From assembly GCA_942492965.1 (NCBI GenBank), contig OW818656.1:3720001-3784000 (forward strand): a stretch of DNA of 64,000 nt, read 5' to 3'. The notes under the pieces are model-generated. The model saw only the letters and a program-made list of their open reading frames with translations, was not told where the DNA came from and ran no database searches. Below, one piece after another: positions 1 to 9,948 of this stretch; positions within the stretch are counted from its first letter, which is position 1; the number at the start of each line of letters is the position of its first letter. A program made the position numbers and the translations under genes. The DNA comes from Sphingosinicella sp942492965 (lineage in GTDB: Bacteria; Pseudomonadota; Alphaproteobacteria; Sphingomonadales; Sphingomonadaceae).

Positions 1-2
1 GC

Positions 3-26
3 TACCAAGCCGCGCGAACGGATTGA
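3..26 (+). CDS. possible 3' end of an upstream gene (partial)
   Basis: Seven sense codons (YQAARTD) run from the left edge to a TGA at 24-26, in a frame that stops 14 bp before the next ATG. This is the spacing expected of the end of an upstream co-directional gene, but a stop that close could equally be chance. Nothing about its function can be read from seven residues. Confidence 0.3.
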   Translation, partial: YQAARTD

Positions 27-40
27 ACAGGAGTCAGCCG

Positions 41-907
41 ATGGCGCGGGTCGCATTTCTTGGAATGGGTGTGATGGGTGCGCCTATGGCGCGGCATCTG
101 AAGGCGGCGGGCCACGATGTTACCGTCTACAATCGTACACGCGCGAAGGCGGAAGGCTGGGTCGCCGCAAACGGCGGCGCGTTCGCCGAAACCCCTGCCG
201 AAGCCGCGAACGGCGCCGAGGTCGTGCTGACGTGCGTGGGCAACGACGACGATCTGCGCGACGTGACGCTGGGGCCGGACGGCGCATTCGGCGCGATGGC
301 ACCGGGCAGCCTTTACATCGATCACACAACGGTCTCCGCGGCGATCGCGCGCGAGCTTGCCGAGACGGGCGCGGCGCGCGGCATCGGCGTTCTTGATGCG
401 CCGGTTTCGGGCGGTCAGGCAGGCGCGGAGAACGGCCGCCTGACGATCATGGTCGGCGGCGACGCGGAAAGTTTCGCACGCGGCGAGCCGGTGATGCAGG
501 CCTATGCGCAGCGGATCGGCCTGATGGGGCCGGCGGGTGCGGGGCAGCTCACCAAGATGGTCAATCAGGTCTGCATCGCGGGCGTTTTGCAGGGCCTTGC
601 CGAGGCGATGAACTTCGCGATGGAAGCGGGGCTCGATGCAAATGCCGTCGTTGACGTGATCTCGAAGGGCGCGGCGCAAAGCTGGCAGATGGACGTCCGC
701 GCGCCGACCATGATCAAGGGCGAATACGACTTCGGTTTCGCGGTCGACTGGATGCGCAAGGATCTGTCGCTCGTGCTCGGCGAAGCGCGCAACCTCGGGC
801 TTTCACTGCCGCTCACCGCTCTGGTTGACCAGTTCTATGCCGACGTCCAGAACATGGGCGGGGGGCGGCAGGACACGTCCTCGCTGCTCAGACGGTTCAG
901 GGGATGA
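41..907 (+). CDS. 3-hydroxyisobutyrate dehydrogenase-family NAD(P)-dependent reductase
   Basis: A 288-residue member of the beta-hydroxyacid dehydrogenase family, which oxidises 3-hydroxyisobutyrate (valine breakdown) or reduces tartronate semialdehyde with NAD(P). The N-terminus is a Rossmann fold with GMGVMG at residues 8-13. The substrate-binding motif DAPVSGG starts at residue 119, and the family's catalytic lysine is at about 172 in GQLTKMVNQ. I chose ATG 41 over an in-frame TTG at 23 because AGGAG at 29-33 sits correctly before it and the Rossmann strand starts at once. The stop overlaps the next gene by 4 bp. A 3-hydroxyisobutyryl-CoA hydrolase-like gene at 7765 would fit valine catabolism, but it is not adjacent, so the exact substrate is open. 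Confidence 0.85.
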   Translation: MARVAFLGMGVMGAPMARHLKAAGHDVTVYNRTRAKAEGWVAANGGAFAETPAEAANGAEVVLTCVGNDDDLRDVTLGPDGAFGAMAPGSLYIDHTTVSAAIARELAETGAARGIGVLDAPVSGGQAGAENGRLTIMVGGDAESFARGEPVMQAYAQRIGLMGPAGAGQLTKMVNQVCIAGVLQGLAEAMNFAMEAGLDANAVVDVISKGAAQSWQMDVRAPTMIKGEYDFGFAVDWMRKDLSLVLGEARNLGLSLPLTALVDQFYADVQNMGGGRQDTSSLLRRFRG

Positions 908-2547
908 AGACCATGCGGATCGCGCTCGCGCTTGCAGCTCTCCTCTCGGCAGGCGCGGCGGACGCGCGGACCGTGATCGTCAATGCAAACGGCTACACGC
1001 TCGACGATATCGGCAGGTTTCAGAAATTCGGGGGACTCGTCGTCGGCGACGACGGCCGCGTCGAGCGCCTGCTGAAACCCGGCGAGACGGCGGACGGTGA
1101 TGTGATCGACGCGGAGGGCAGGACGCTGCTGCCCGGCCTCATCGATGCGCACGGCCATGTCCTGGGCCTTGGCTTCCTGGCGCTTCAGATCGACCTTTCG
1201 GACACGACGAGCATCGATCAGGCGCTGGCGAAGATCGCATCCGCTGCCGCCGCGACCCCGGGGCGGAAATGGATCGTCGGCGGCGGCTGGAATCAGGTGA
1301 GCTGGGGGCTCGATCGTTTCCCGACCGCCGAAGACCTCGACATTGCCGTGGCAGACCGTCCGGTCTGGCTGACCCGCGTCGACGGCCACGCGGGCTGGGC
1401 GAATTCGGCAGCCTTGAAAGCGAGCGGCATCACCGCGAAGACGCCCGACCCCGCAGGCGGCCGCATCGAACGCGACGCAGACGGCAAGCCGACCGGCGTG
1501 CTTGTCGATACGGCGATGGCGCTGGTCGAGAAAAAGCTGCCGCCGCCGACCACTGCGGAAAACGCTGCCGCGTTTGAAACGGCGCTGCGGATCATGGCGT
1601 CCGTCGGGCTTACCGGGGTTCATGACGCGGGCATCGATCCGGCGACGTGGGCGCTTTACGAGCAATTCGCGAAGGACGGAAAGCTGACCGCGCGCATCTC
1701 TGCCATGGCGGGTGGTGCGGATGCGCTGCGGGCGATCGCGCCGAAAGGGGCGACCGGCTGGCTTTATGAAGATCGCCTTGCGCTGAACACGGTGAAGCTG
1801 GTCGCGGACGGCGCGCTCGGCTCGCGCGGCGCGGCGATGCTCGAACCCTACAGCGACGATCCCGAAAACACCGGGCTGACGATGATTGAGGGTGCCAAGC
1901 TGCGCAACGTGATCGCGTCCGCCTCGATGCGCGGCTTTCAGGTGAACGTCCACGCCATCGGCGACAAGGCGAACCGCGAGGTGCTGAACGCGTTCGCGGA
2001 CGTCCAGAAGATGGGCCAGCCGCTCGTGCGCCCCAGCATCGAGCACGCACAGATCATCGCGCCGGATGACCTCGTCCGCTTCGGCAAGCTCGGCGTCATC
2101 GCCTCGATCCAGCCGACGCACGCAACATCGGACAAGGCCATGGCGGAAGCCCGCGTCGGGCCGGAGCGGATCAAGGGCGGCTACGCATGGAAATCGCTCG
2201 TGAACAGCGGCGCGCGCATCGCGGGCGGATCGGACTTCCCCGTGGAACCCGCAAATCCCTTCTACGGCCTCCACGCCGCCGTCACGCGGCAGGATCGGGG
2301 CGGAGAGCCGCCGAAAGGCTGGTATGCCAACGAGGCGCTCACCCGCCAGCAGGCGTTCGCAGCCTTCACCACCGGGGCGGCCTACGCCGGGCAGCACGAG
2401 CGCGCGGTCGGCACGCTTACTCCGGGCAAGTGGGCGGACTTCATCCTGATCGATGGAGACATCTTCAAGATGCCCGCGGGCGACATCTGGAAGGCGAAGG
2501 TACTGGAAACGTGGCTTGCCGGCAAACGCGTCTACGTCCGGGATTAA
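904..2547 (+). CDS. exported amidohydrolase, YtcJ-like
   Basis: A 547-residue metal-dependent amidohydrolase (amidohydrolase_3 type). The first 21 residues form a signal peptide (MKTMRIALALAALLSAGAADA), so it probably acts in the periplasm. The metal motif HGH lies at residues 83-85 in GLIDAHGH. Further family motifs are HAIGDKANREV, SIEHAQII and a C-terminal GSDFPVEP. Related enzymes hydrolyse amide or formamide bonds, but the substrate cannot be read from sequence. It starts at an ATG overlapping the previous stop (ATGA), so the two genes are probably cotranscribed. It converges with the next gene, leaving 6 bp between stops. Confidence 0.85.
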   Translation: MKTMRIALALAALLSAGAADARTVIVNANGYTLDDIGRFQKFGGLVVGDDGRVERLLKPGETADGDVIDAEGRTLLPGLIDAHGHVLGLGFLALQIDLSDTTSIDQALAKIASAAAATPGRKWIVGGGWNQVSWGLDRFPTAEDLDIAVADRPVWLTRVDGHAGWANSAALKASGITAKTPDPAGGRIERDADGKPTGVLVDTAMALVEKKLPPPTTAENAAAFETALRIMASVGLTGVHDAGIDPATWALYEQFAKDGKLTARISAMAGGADALRAIAPKGATGWLYEDRLALNTVKLVADGALGSRGAAMLEPYSDDPENTGLTMIEGAKLRNVIASASMRGFQVNVHAIGDKANREVLNAFADVQKMGQPLVRPSIEHAQIIAPDDLVRFGKLGVIASIQPTHATSDKAMAEARVGPERIKGGYAWKSLVNSGARIAGGSDFPVEPANPFYGLHAAVTRQDRGGEPPKGWYANEALTRQQAFAAFTTGAAYAGQHERAVGTLTPGKWADFILIDGDIFKMPAGDIWKAKVLETWLAGKRVYVRD

Positions 2548-2553
2548 CCCCGC

Positions 2554-4787
2554 CTACTGCTGCTTCAGCACCGGAATGATGCTCGCGAAATCGTCGGTCC
2601 ACGGTTCGAGACCCGGCCTTTCGCGCAGCAGCGCCCAGCCCGCCGGCCCAGCTCCGCCGCCGTACATCAAATCCTGCATCCGCGTTTCGGTGGGGGTGAG
2701 CGCAACCCAGATCGAGCGCGAGTAATCGATGCCGGGAAGGCCGGGGTCGTAGGGCGTGTGGTCGCGCACGCGCGCGGTCCAGCCCATGTCGCTTGCGATT
2801 GATGCGATCACCGGCTGCAGGTCGATATGGCGGTTCGAGATGTGGACCATCAGCACGCCGTCCGGCTTCAAGGCGCCCGCATAAACCTTGAACGCCTCCT
2901 CGGTCATCAGGTGCATGGGGATCGCGTCCGACGTGAAGGCGTCGATGGCGATGAGGTCGTAGGTGTGCCTGGGCTCCTTCGCGAGCGACAGGCGCGCATC
3001 GCCCATCACCACGCGCAGGTCGGGCGTGCAGCGCGAGATATAGGTGAACAGCCGCTCGTCCCTCGCGATCCGCACGACGAGCGGATCGATCTCGAATGCG
3101 GTCCAGCCCTGTCCCGGCTGCGCGAAGCAGGAGAGCGAGCCCGCGCCGAGCCCCACATAGCCGACCTTGGCGAAGCGCCCGGCAATCTTCGGCAGTGCCG
3201 CGAACGCCTCGGCGACGCCGCTGCCCTTGGCGTAGTAGGACTGCGGCTCGCTCTGCAGGTCGGGGATCAGGCTCTGCACCCCGTGCAGTGTCGTGCCGTG
3301 CTCGAGCTGGCGGATGAGGCGGGCGCCATCGGCCTTTATGGTGTAGATGCCGAAGAAGCTGCGCTCGCGCGCCAGTTCAATGCGGCTGATCGCGATCGCC
3401 TGCCAGCCGCCGAGGCCGAGCATCAGCGCGCCGAAGCAGGCCGCGAAGGTGAGCCGCCGTCCGATCGACAGCACGGCGGCAAGCGCGATGATCGCCAGCG
3501 CAGGCGCTGCGGTTTCGGCGCGATCGGCGAGGATCAGTTCGGTGTGCACCCACCACGATGCGACAAGCGAGACGAGCGGCAGGGCGATGTCGAGAACGAG
3601 GCCCCGGCGACCTTTCCAAAGCGCCCCGATACGCTTCGTCAGCGGCTTCGCGGGGATCAGCGCCGCCGCGCAGACGAGCAGGATCGGATGCTCGTAAACC
3701 CAGTCGAACACCAAAGGCGCGACGATCGCGGAGAAGCCGCCGCCGATGACACCGCCGAGCGATATCCACAGGTAAAAGTCGGTGAGCTGCGAAGGCGGCG
3801 GCCGCCGCTCTGCAAGGTGGCCATGCAGCGCCAGCGCGACGACGAACAGCAGGACGAGATTGGTGAGCGCCATCAGCAGCGCGAACACGCCCTGCGCGAG
3901 GAACGTGTAGCCGCCGAGCAGCAGCAGCAGGATCGGCGAAGCCATCTTCGCCTGCTTCACGAAGATCGCCCCGCCCATCGAGAAGGCGACGATGAAGGTG
4001 AGGAGGTAGAGCGCGAGCGGCACGACCCAGAGAAGCGGCACGGCGACGATGTCCGTCGTCAGGTGCGTCGTCGTGGAGAGCAGCAGGCCCGATGGCACGG
4101 CGGCAAGCGCCGTCCAGACCGCGCGCTCGCGCCAGGTCGCGGGCGGAGCGGCCTCGGCGGCAGGCGCCGGGTCGCGTGCCGGGCGGCGGGCGCAGAAGGC
4201 CACGAGCAGCGCGAGGACCACGAACCCGCCCGACCAGAGCCACGCCTGCTCCTTCAGCCGCAGATAGGGCTCGACCGCGAACGGATAGGCGAGGAGCGCA
4301 AGCAGGCTTCCTGCATTGCTCGCCGCGTAGAGGAAATAGGGGTCCGCCGCCGCCGGGTCGTCGACGCGCGCGTACCACGATTGCATCAGCGGCGCCTGAG
4401 CGGCGACGACGAAGAACACCGGGCCGATCGAGGCGCCGAGCAGCGCCAGCAGCCACAGCATCGGCGGCAAAGTCTCCCGCCCGCCGACGTCCGCGAGGCT
4501 GATCGGCAGCGTGAGCGCCGCGACGGCAAACACGGCGAGGTGGACGATCGTCTGACGTCGCTGCGCCATGCGGCTGATCGCGTGCGCGTAGACGTACCCG
4601 GCGAGCAGCATCGCCTGGTAGAACAGCATCGCGACATTCCACACCGCGGGCGCGCCCCCCAGTGTCGGCAGCGCCAGGCGGCCGAGCATCGGCTGGATAA
4701 GGAACAGGAGGAAGGAGCCGAGGAAGATCGTCGCGATGAACAGCGGCCGCGCCGCCAGCCCCCGCGTCTGAACGCCCTCGGCGACTG

Positions 4788-4791
<4 letters not shown>
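2554..4791 (-). CDS. polytopic membrane protein fused to a spermidine-synthase-like domain
   Basis: A 745-residue protein with two parts. The first roughly 480 residues are a series of hydrophobic helices, like those of the fused MFS/spermidine synthase family. The last 250 residues carry a spermidine-synthase-type Rossmann methyltransferase fold with GYVGLGAGS near residue 542, an acidic FEIDP, and DLIAIDAFTSDAIP in place of the usual aminopropyltransferase active-site loop. Members of this family are often annotated as spermidine synthases, but most have no proven activity. The start overlaps the hemB stop (ATGA), so it is translated downstream of hemB. Its role in haem synthesis, if any, is unknown. 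Confidence 0.8.
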
Positions 4792-5804
<1,013 letters not shown>

Positions 5805-5876
5805 CTATGGTCGAAAACGCACGCCTTGAGAAGCACAGGCTTTACCGGGGTGCGGCGCGGGCGCTAAGCGCGGATC

Positions 5877-6521
5877 ATGACGGGACTCACGATAGAAGCC
5901 GTGCTCACCGGCACCGCGCGCCTCCTGCGCGGCGAGGAGATGAGCGCGATCGCAAAGGTGCCCCGGCACGGCGCGGTGGTCGTGAAGCCGCTCGGCCTTG
6001 ATGGCGATGAGCAGGCGGATACGGTCCACCACGGCGGCGTCGACATGGCGATCCACCACTATCCGCGCGATCACTATGCGTGGTGGGCGGAAAAGATGCC
6101 GGATCAGCCGCTGCTCGGCGCGGCGGGTGCCTTCGGCGAGAATATCTCGACGACGGGCCTCGATGAGCACACCGCCTGCATCGGTGACCGCTACCGGCTC
6201 GGCACGGCGCTCGTCGAAATCTCGCAGGGCCGCCAGCCCTGCTGGAAACCAGCGCACCGGCTGGGGCGCCCGGCGCTCGTCGCCGAGATCGTCAAGACGG
6301 GGCGCTCGGGCTGGTACTACCGTGTGCTCGAACCCGGCGTCGTCGCGGTCGGCGACGTTCTGACGCTCGAACGCAGGCCGCATCCCGAATGGACCGTGGC
6401 ACGCGTCTTCGGCCTGATCGTCGGCGGCGCGGGCAAGGCTGATCCCGCATCGCTGAAGGCGCTTTCGGTACTGAAGCCGCTGTCCACCGAATGGCGCGAC
6501 CGGGCGCGGATGATGTCGTGA
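5877..6521 (+). CDS. MOSC domain protein, YiiM-like
   Basis: A 214-residue MOSC (molybdenum cofactor sulfurase C-terminal) domain protein. It shows the family pattern HHGGVDMAIHHYP near residue 50-65, AFGENI, and the conserved cysteine in QGRQPCWKP that is proposed to carry sulfur or bind molybdenum cofactor. A C-terminal helical extension resembles YiiM, which reduces N-hydroxylated compounds in E. coli. The stop overlaps the GTG start of murI (GTGA), so the two are probably coupled. The substrate here is unknown. Confidence 0.85.
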   Translation: MTGLTIEAVLTGTARLLRGEEMSAIAKVPRHGAVVVKPLGLDGDEQADTVHHGGVDMAIHHYPRDHYAWWAEKMPDQPLLGAAGAFGENISTTGLDEHTACIGDRYRLGTALVEISQGRQPCWKPAHRLGRPALVAEIVKTGRSGWYYRVLEPGVVAVGDVLTLERRPHPEWTVARVFGLIVGGAGKADPASLKALSVLKPLSTEWRDRARMMS

Positions 6522-7309
6522 CCTGCCCGCCCATTCTCGTTTTCGATTCGGGCATGGGCGGCCTCTCGGTGCTGGCGCCGATCCGCGCCGCGCTGCCGCA
6601 GGCGCCGGTGGTGTATGTGGCGGACAACGCCGGGTTCCCCTACGGCAGCAAGAGCGAGGCGGAAATCGCCGCGCGCGTGCCCGCGCTGCTCGGGCGGTTG
6701 ACGGAGCGCTACCGTCCCCGCCTCATCGTCATCGCCTGCAACACCGCCTCCACGATCGCGCTGTCACACGTCCGGGCCGCGCTCGACGTGCCGGTGGTGG
6801 GCACCGTGCCCGCCATCAAGCCCGCAGCCGAAGCGACCAAAACGAAGGTGATCGGCGTACTCGGCACGCCCGCCACGGTGCGGCAAGCCTATGTCGACAA
6901 CCTTGCCGCCGAGTTCGCATCGGACTGCGTCGTGCTCCGCCACGGAGCGCCCGACCTTGCCGCAATGGCAGAGGCGAAGCTGCGCGGGGAGTCGGTTCCG
7001 GCGGAGGATTATGCGGCGGCAATGGCGGGGCTCACCGGGCAGCCGCACGGCGAGGCGATGGACATCGTCGTGCTCGCCTGCACGCACTTCCCGCTCGTCG
7101 AGGAGGAGCTTGCCGCCGCCGCCCGCCGACCGATGCGGTTCGTCCACGGCGGCGCGGGCATCGCGCGCCGCGTCGCGCAACTGCTCCGAGATGCCGACTG
7201 GACCGGCTGCGCGCCCGCAGGCCTTGCCGTTTTCACGGCGAGAGACGAGAAGGCCGCCGCGCTTGGGCCTGCATTGGCGGAACGCGGCCTTGACGTTGGT
7301 TATCTATAA
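6518..7309 (+). CDS. murI: glutamate racemase
   Basis: A 263-residue racemase that supplies D-glutamate for peptidoglycan. It begins with FDSGMGGLSVL, the family's first aspartate loop. Its two catalytic cysteines are C74 in ACNTAST and C188 in LACTHFP. I chose GTG 6518 because it overlaps the upstream TGA as GTGA and the first strand follows at once; an in-frame ATG at 6491 would add nine residues lying inside the MOSC gene. A thioesterase gene starts 22 bp downstream. Confidence 0.95.
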   Translation: MTCPPILVFDSGMGGLSVLAPIRAALPQAPVVYVADNAGFPYGSKSEAEIAARVPALLGRLTERYRPRLIVIACNTASTIALSHVRAALDVPVVGTVPAIKPAAEATKTKVIGVLGTPATVRQAYVDNLAAEFASDCVVLRHGAPDLAAMAEAKLRGESVPAEDYAAAMAGLTGQPHGEAMDIVVLACTHFPLVEEELAAAARRPMRFVHGGAGIARRVAQLLRDADWTGCAPAGLAVFTARDEKAAALGPALAERGLDVGYL

Positions 7310-7331
7310 CAAAGGGGTGGCGACGAATTTT

Positions 7332-7745
7332 ATGACCATGCATGAGGAGTTGCTCACGCGCCTCAACGCCGATCTGCCGCCGACCGGCATTTTGCTCGGC
7401 GCCGAGATTCTGGAGCTGGACCCGTCGGGCCGCGTTCGCATGTCGTTCGTCGCGACGCCCGCGTTCTGCAACCCCAACGGCACCGTACAGGGCGGCATCG
7501 TTGCCGCGATGCTCGACGACGCGGCGGAGATGGCCTGCGTTGCCGATGCGGGCAAGCGCATCTTCGTCGCGACGATCGAGATGAAGGTGAGCTTCCTGCT
7601 GCCTGCGAAAGCCGGGAAACTCTATGCGGAAGGGCGCGTCATCAAGCGCGGCCGCATGATCGCATTCCTTGAAGCCGACCTTTTCGATGGCGAAGGCCTG
7701 CTCCTTGCGCGTATGACCTCCACCGCCGCGCCGCGTGCATTCTGA
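7332..7745 (+). CDS. PaaI-family hotdog thioesterase
   Basis: A 137-residue single hotdog-fold acyl-CoA thioesterase of the PaaI/YbgC type. The central motif NPNGTVQGGIVAAMLDDAAEMA (residues about 46-67) matches the family's GG-containing turn and catalytic acidic residue on the long helix. The length is normal. ATG 7332 is used; GTG 7317 and ATG 7338 are in-frame alternatives. It lies between murI and a 3-hydroxyisobutyryl-CoA hydrolase-like gene, which suggests hydrolysis of a CoA ester, but nothing fixes the substrate. Confidence 0.85.
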   Translation: MTMHEELLTRLNADLPPTGILLGAEILELDPSGRVRMSFVATPAFCNPNGTVQGGIVAAMLDDAAEMACVADAGKRIFVATIEMKVSFLLPAKAGKLYAEGRVIKRGRMIAFLEADLFDGEGLLLARMTSTAAPRAF

Positions 7746-7764
7746 ACGACTTGAGGGAAGCTGG

Positions 7765-8793
7765 ATGACCGACGACATCGTGTTCGAAAGGCGCGGCCGC
7801 GCCGGGCTGATCACACTGAACCGACCGCAGGCGCTGAACGCGCTCAATCGCGAGATGTGCCTCGCGCTGCACCGTCAACTCGATGCGTGGGCGGGCGACG
7901 ACGACGTTTCGGTGGTGATCATTCGCGGCGCGGGCGAGAAGGCATTCTGCGCGGGCGGCGATGTGGTGGGCCTCTACCATTCCGGCAAGGAAGGCACTTC
8001 GGAGTGGGAAGGCTTCTTCGCGGACGAATACCGCATGAACTTTGCCATCGGTACGTTTCCGAAGCCGTATGTGGCGCTTGTCGATGGGTTCAGCATGGGC
8101 GGCGGGGTCGGCGTCTCCGTTCACGCGCCGTACCGCGTCGTTACCGAAAAGACGCTGTTCGCCATGCCTGAAACCGGCATCGGCCTGATCCCGGATGTCG
8201 GCGGCACACATGCGCTCGCGCAGATGCCGGGCGAAGTCGGCACCTATCTCGGCCTGTCGGGCGCGCGTCTGAAAGCCGCGGACTGCATGTATGCGGGCTA
8301 CGGCACGCATCACTGCACGAGCGCGCAGATAGAGGCGCTGACCGATGCGCTAGCCGAGGGCGGCGATGTCGCGCAGACGCTGAACGCCTTTCATTCGGAC
8401 GCGGGGCCCGCGCCGCTTGAGGCGGTTCGCGCCGAGATCGACCGGCACTTCGCCTTCGATACGGTGGAAGCGATCATGGAATCGCTTTCGCTCGGCAGCG
8501 ACTGGGCGGTGGCGCAGCGCGACACGCTGATGAAGATGTCGCCGACGAGCATGAAAATCAGCCTCCGCGCGCTCCGCGAGGCGCGAGGCGATGACCTCGC
8601 CGGATGCCTCCGCCGCGAATACCGGCTGGTTTCCGCGATCAAGTCCGGCCATGATTTCTTCGAAGGCATCCGCGCCCAGCTTATCGACAAGGACAAGTCG
8701 CCGCGCTGGCGCCCCGCTGCGCTCCGCGACGTGACCGACGAAATGGTGGACGGCTATTTTGCGCCCCCGGCGTGGGGAGACCTCAGCTTTTGA
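7765..8793 (+). CDS. enoyl-CoA hydratase/isomerase family protein, 3-hydroxyisobutyryl-CoA hydrolase type
   Basis: A 342-residue crotonase-fold protein. Its size and motifs match the 3-hydroxyisobutyryl-CoA hydrolase branch, which frees 3-hydroxyisobutyrate in valine degradation. The oxyanion-hole segment CAGGDVVGLY lies near residue 60, and the active-site segment AMPETGIGLIPDVGGT is near 133-148, with the conserved Glu and Asp of the hydrolase subgroup. ATG 7765 has GAGGGAAG just upstream. The TGA overlaps the TTG start of the ATP-grasp gene. Together with the reductase at 41-907 it could form part of a valine pathway. Confidence 0.85.
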   Translation: MTDDIVFERRGRAGLITLNRPQALNALNREMCLALHRQLDAWAGDDDVSVVIIRGAGEKAFCAGGDVVGLYHSGKEGTSEWEGFFADEYRMNFAIGTFPKPYVALVDGFSMGGGVGVSVHAPYRVVTEKTLFAMPETGIGLIPDVGGTHALAQMPGEVGTYLGLSGARLKAADCMYAGYGTHHCTSAQIEALTDALAEGGDVAQTLNAFHSDAGPAPLEAVRAEIDRHFAFDTVEAIMESLSLGSDWAVAQRDTLMKMSPTSMKISLRALREARGDDLAGCLRREYRLVSAIKSGHDFFEGIRAQLIDKDKSPRWRPAALRDVTDEMVDGYFAPPAWGDLSF

Positions 8794-9917
8794 ACGGCAG
8801 CGCGCTTGTCGTCGGCCTTGGCCTCAATGGCCTCGGCGTCGTGCGGTCGCTGGCGAAAGCGGGAGTCCGCGCCCATGCCTTCGACGACACGATGGGGCCT
8901 TATACCGCCACGCGCCACGGCACGAAGGCGAAGGCGCCGCTTGCCGGCGAAGGGCTCGTCGAAGCGCTTGCGGCGTACCGTGCGCGGCTCGATCACGACC
9001 CCGTGCTGTTCCTGACGCGCGAGGACGGCGTCGCCACGGTGGCCGCGAACCGGGACCGGATTCCCGGTTACCGGATCGCGATGCCGGGCCGCGACGTTGT
9101 CGAGGCGATGGTCAACAAGGACCGGTTCATGCCGATCGCGGCGCGCGCCGGGCTTTCCGTGCCGCGCACGGTGACGCTGCGCAGCGCCGATGACCTCGCG
9201 CTCCTTGAAAAGCTGACGCCGCCGCTGATCGTGAAGCCGAGCGAGCATGTCGCCGCCTATCAGGCGCGCTTCAAGAAGGCGTATGTCTTCGAAAGCGCCG
9301 CCGACGCAGCCCCGATGATCCCCGATATGCTCGCCGCCGCGGGCGAACTCGTGGCGCAGGAATATGTGCCGGGGGACGACGGCAGCGTGTTCTTCTGCCT
9401 CGGCTATTTCAGCGCGGGGAGCGATATGCTCGCCGCGTACACGGGCTACAAGACGGCAAGCTGGCCGCCGCGCGTCGGCGGCACGGCCGGATGCGCGCCC
9501 GCGCCCGAAGCGCACGCGCGGCTCGCGGCCGACACGCAGGCGTTTTTCGCCGCGGCGCGCTTTCAGGGCATGGGCAGCCTCGAATTCAAGCGCCACGCGG
9601 TAACGGGCGCGTTCATCATGATCGAGCCGACCGCCTGCCGCACCGACTACCAATCGGAGCTGGCGACGCTGAACGGCGTGAACCTGCCCGCAGTGCAATT
9701 CGCCGACCAGATGCGCCTGCCGCTGCCCGACGCCCAGCCCCGGCACCGGTTCGGCTGGCGCGATCCCGGCGCGGTCGCATCTGGCGCGGTGGTGCCCAAG
9801 TCAGGAGCCGGCTGGCGGGCGGTCGACGCGCTCTGGCGCGGCGACGATCCCGGCCCGTGGCTCGCGTCGGGCCGCAACCGTATCGCCCGCAAGCTTGGCC
9901 TTGCCGGACGGCGATGA
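8790..9917 (+). CDS. ATP-grasp enzyme, carboxylate-amine ligase-like
   Basis: A 375-residue protein with an N-terminal Rossmann-like pre-ATP-grasp segment (VVGLGLNGLG, residues 6-15) and an ATP-grasp core. The core shows PPLIVKPSEH, AQEYVPGDDGSV and the metal-binding LEFKRH...MIEPT. Such enzymes join a carboxylate to an amine, thiol or another acceptor through an acylphosphate; relatives occur in polysaccharide-modification loci. TTG 8790 overlaps the upstream stop and has GGGGAG before it; GTG 8772 is an alternative. The next gene, an alpha/alpha toroid, starts 31 bp downstream, so the two look like one unit. The substrates are unknown. Confidence 0.75.
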   Translation: MNGSALVVGLGLNGLGVVRSLAKAGVRAHAFDDTMGPYTATRHGTKAKAPLAGEGLVEALAAYRARLDHDPVLFLTREDGVATVAANRDRIPGYRIAMPGRDVVEAMVNKDRFMPIAARAGLSVPRTVTLRSADDLALLEKLTPPLIVKPSEHVAAYQARFKKAYVFESAADAAPMIPDMLAAAGELVAQEYVPGDDGSVFFCLGYFSAGSDMLAAYTGYKTASWPPRVGGTAGCAPAPEAHARLAADTQAFFAAARFQGMGSLEFKRHAVTGAFIMIEPTACRTDYQSELATLNGVNLPAVQFADQMRLPLPDAQPRHRFGWRDPGAVASGAVVPKSGAGWRAVDALWRGDDPGPWLASGRNRIARKLGLAGRR

Positions 9918-9948
9918 AACCTTAACCGACTCCCGCTAGGCAGGCTTC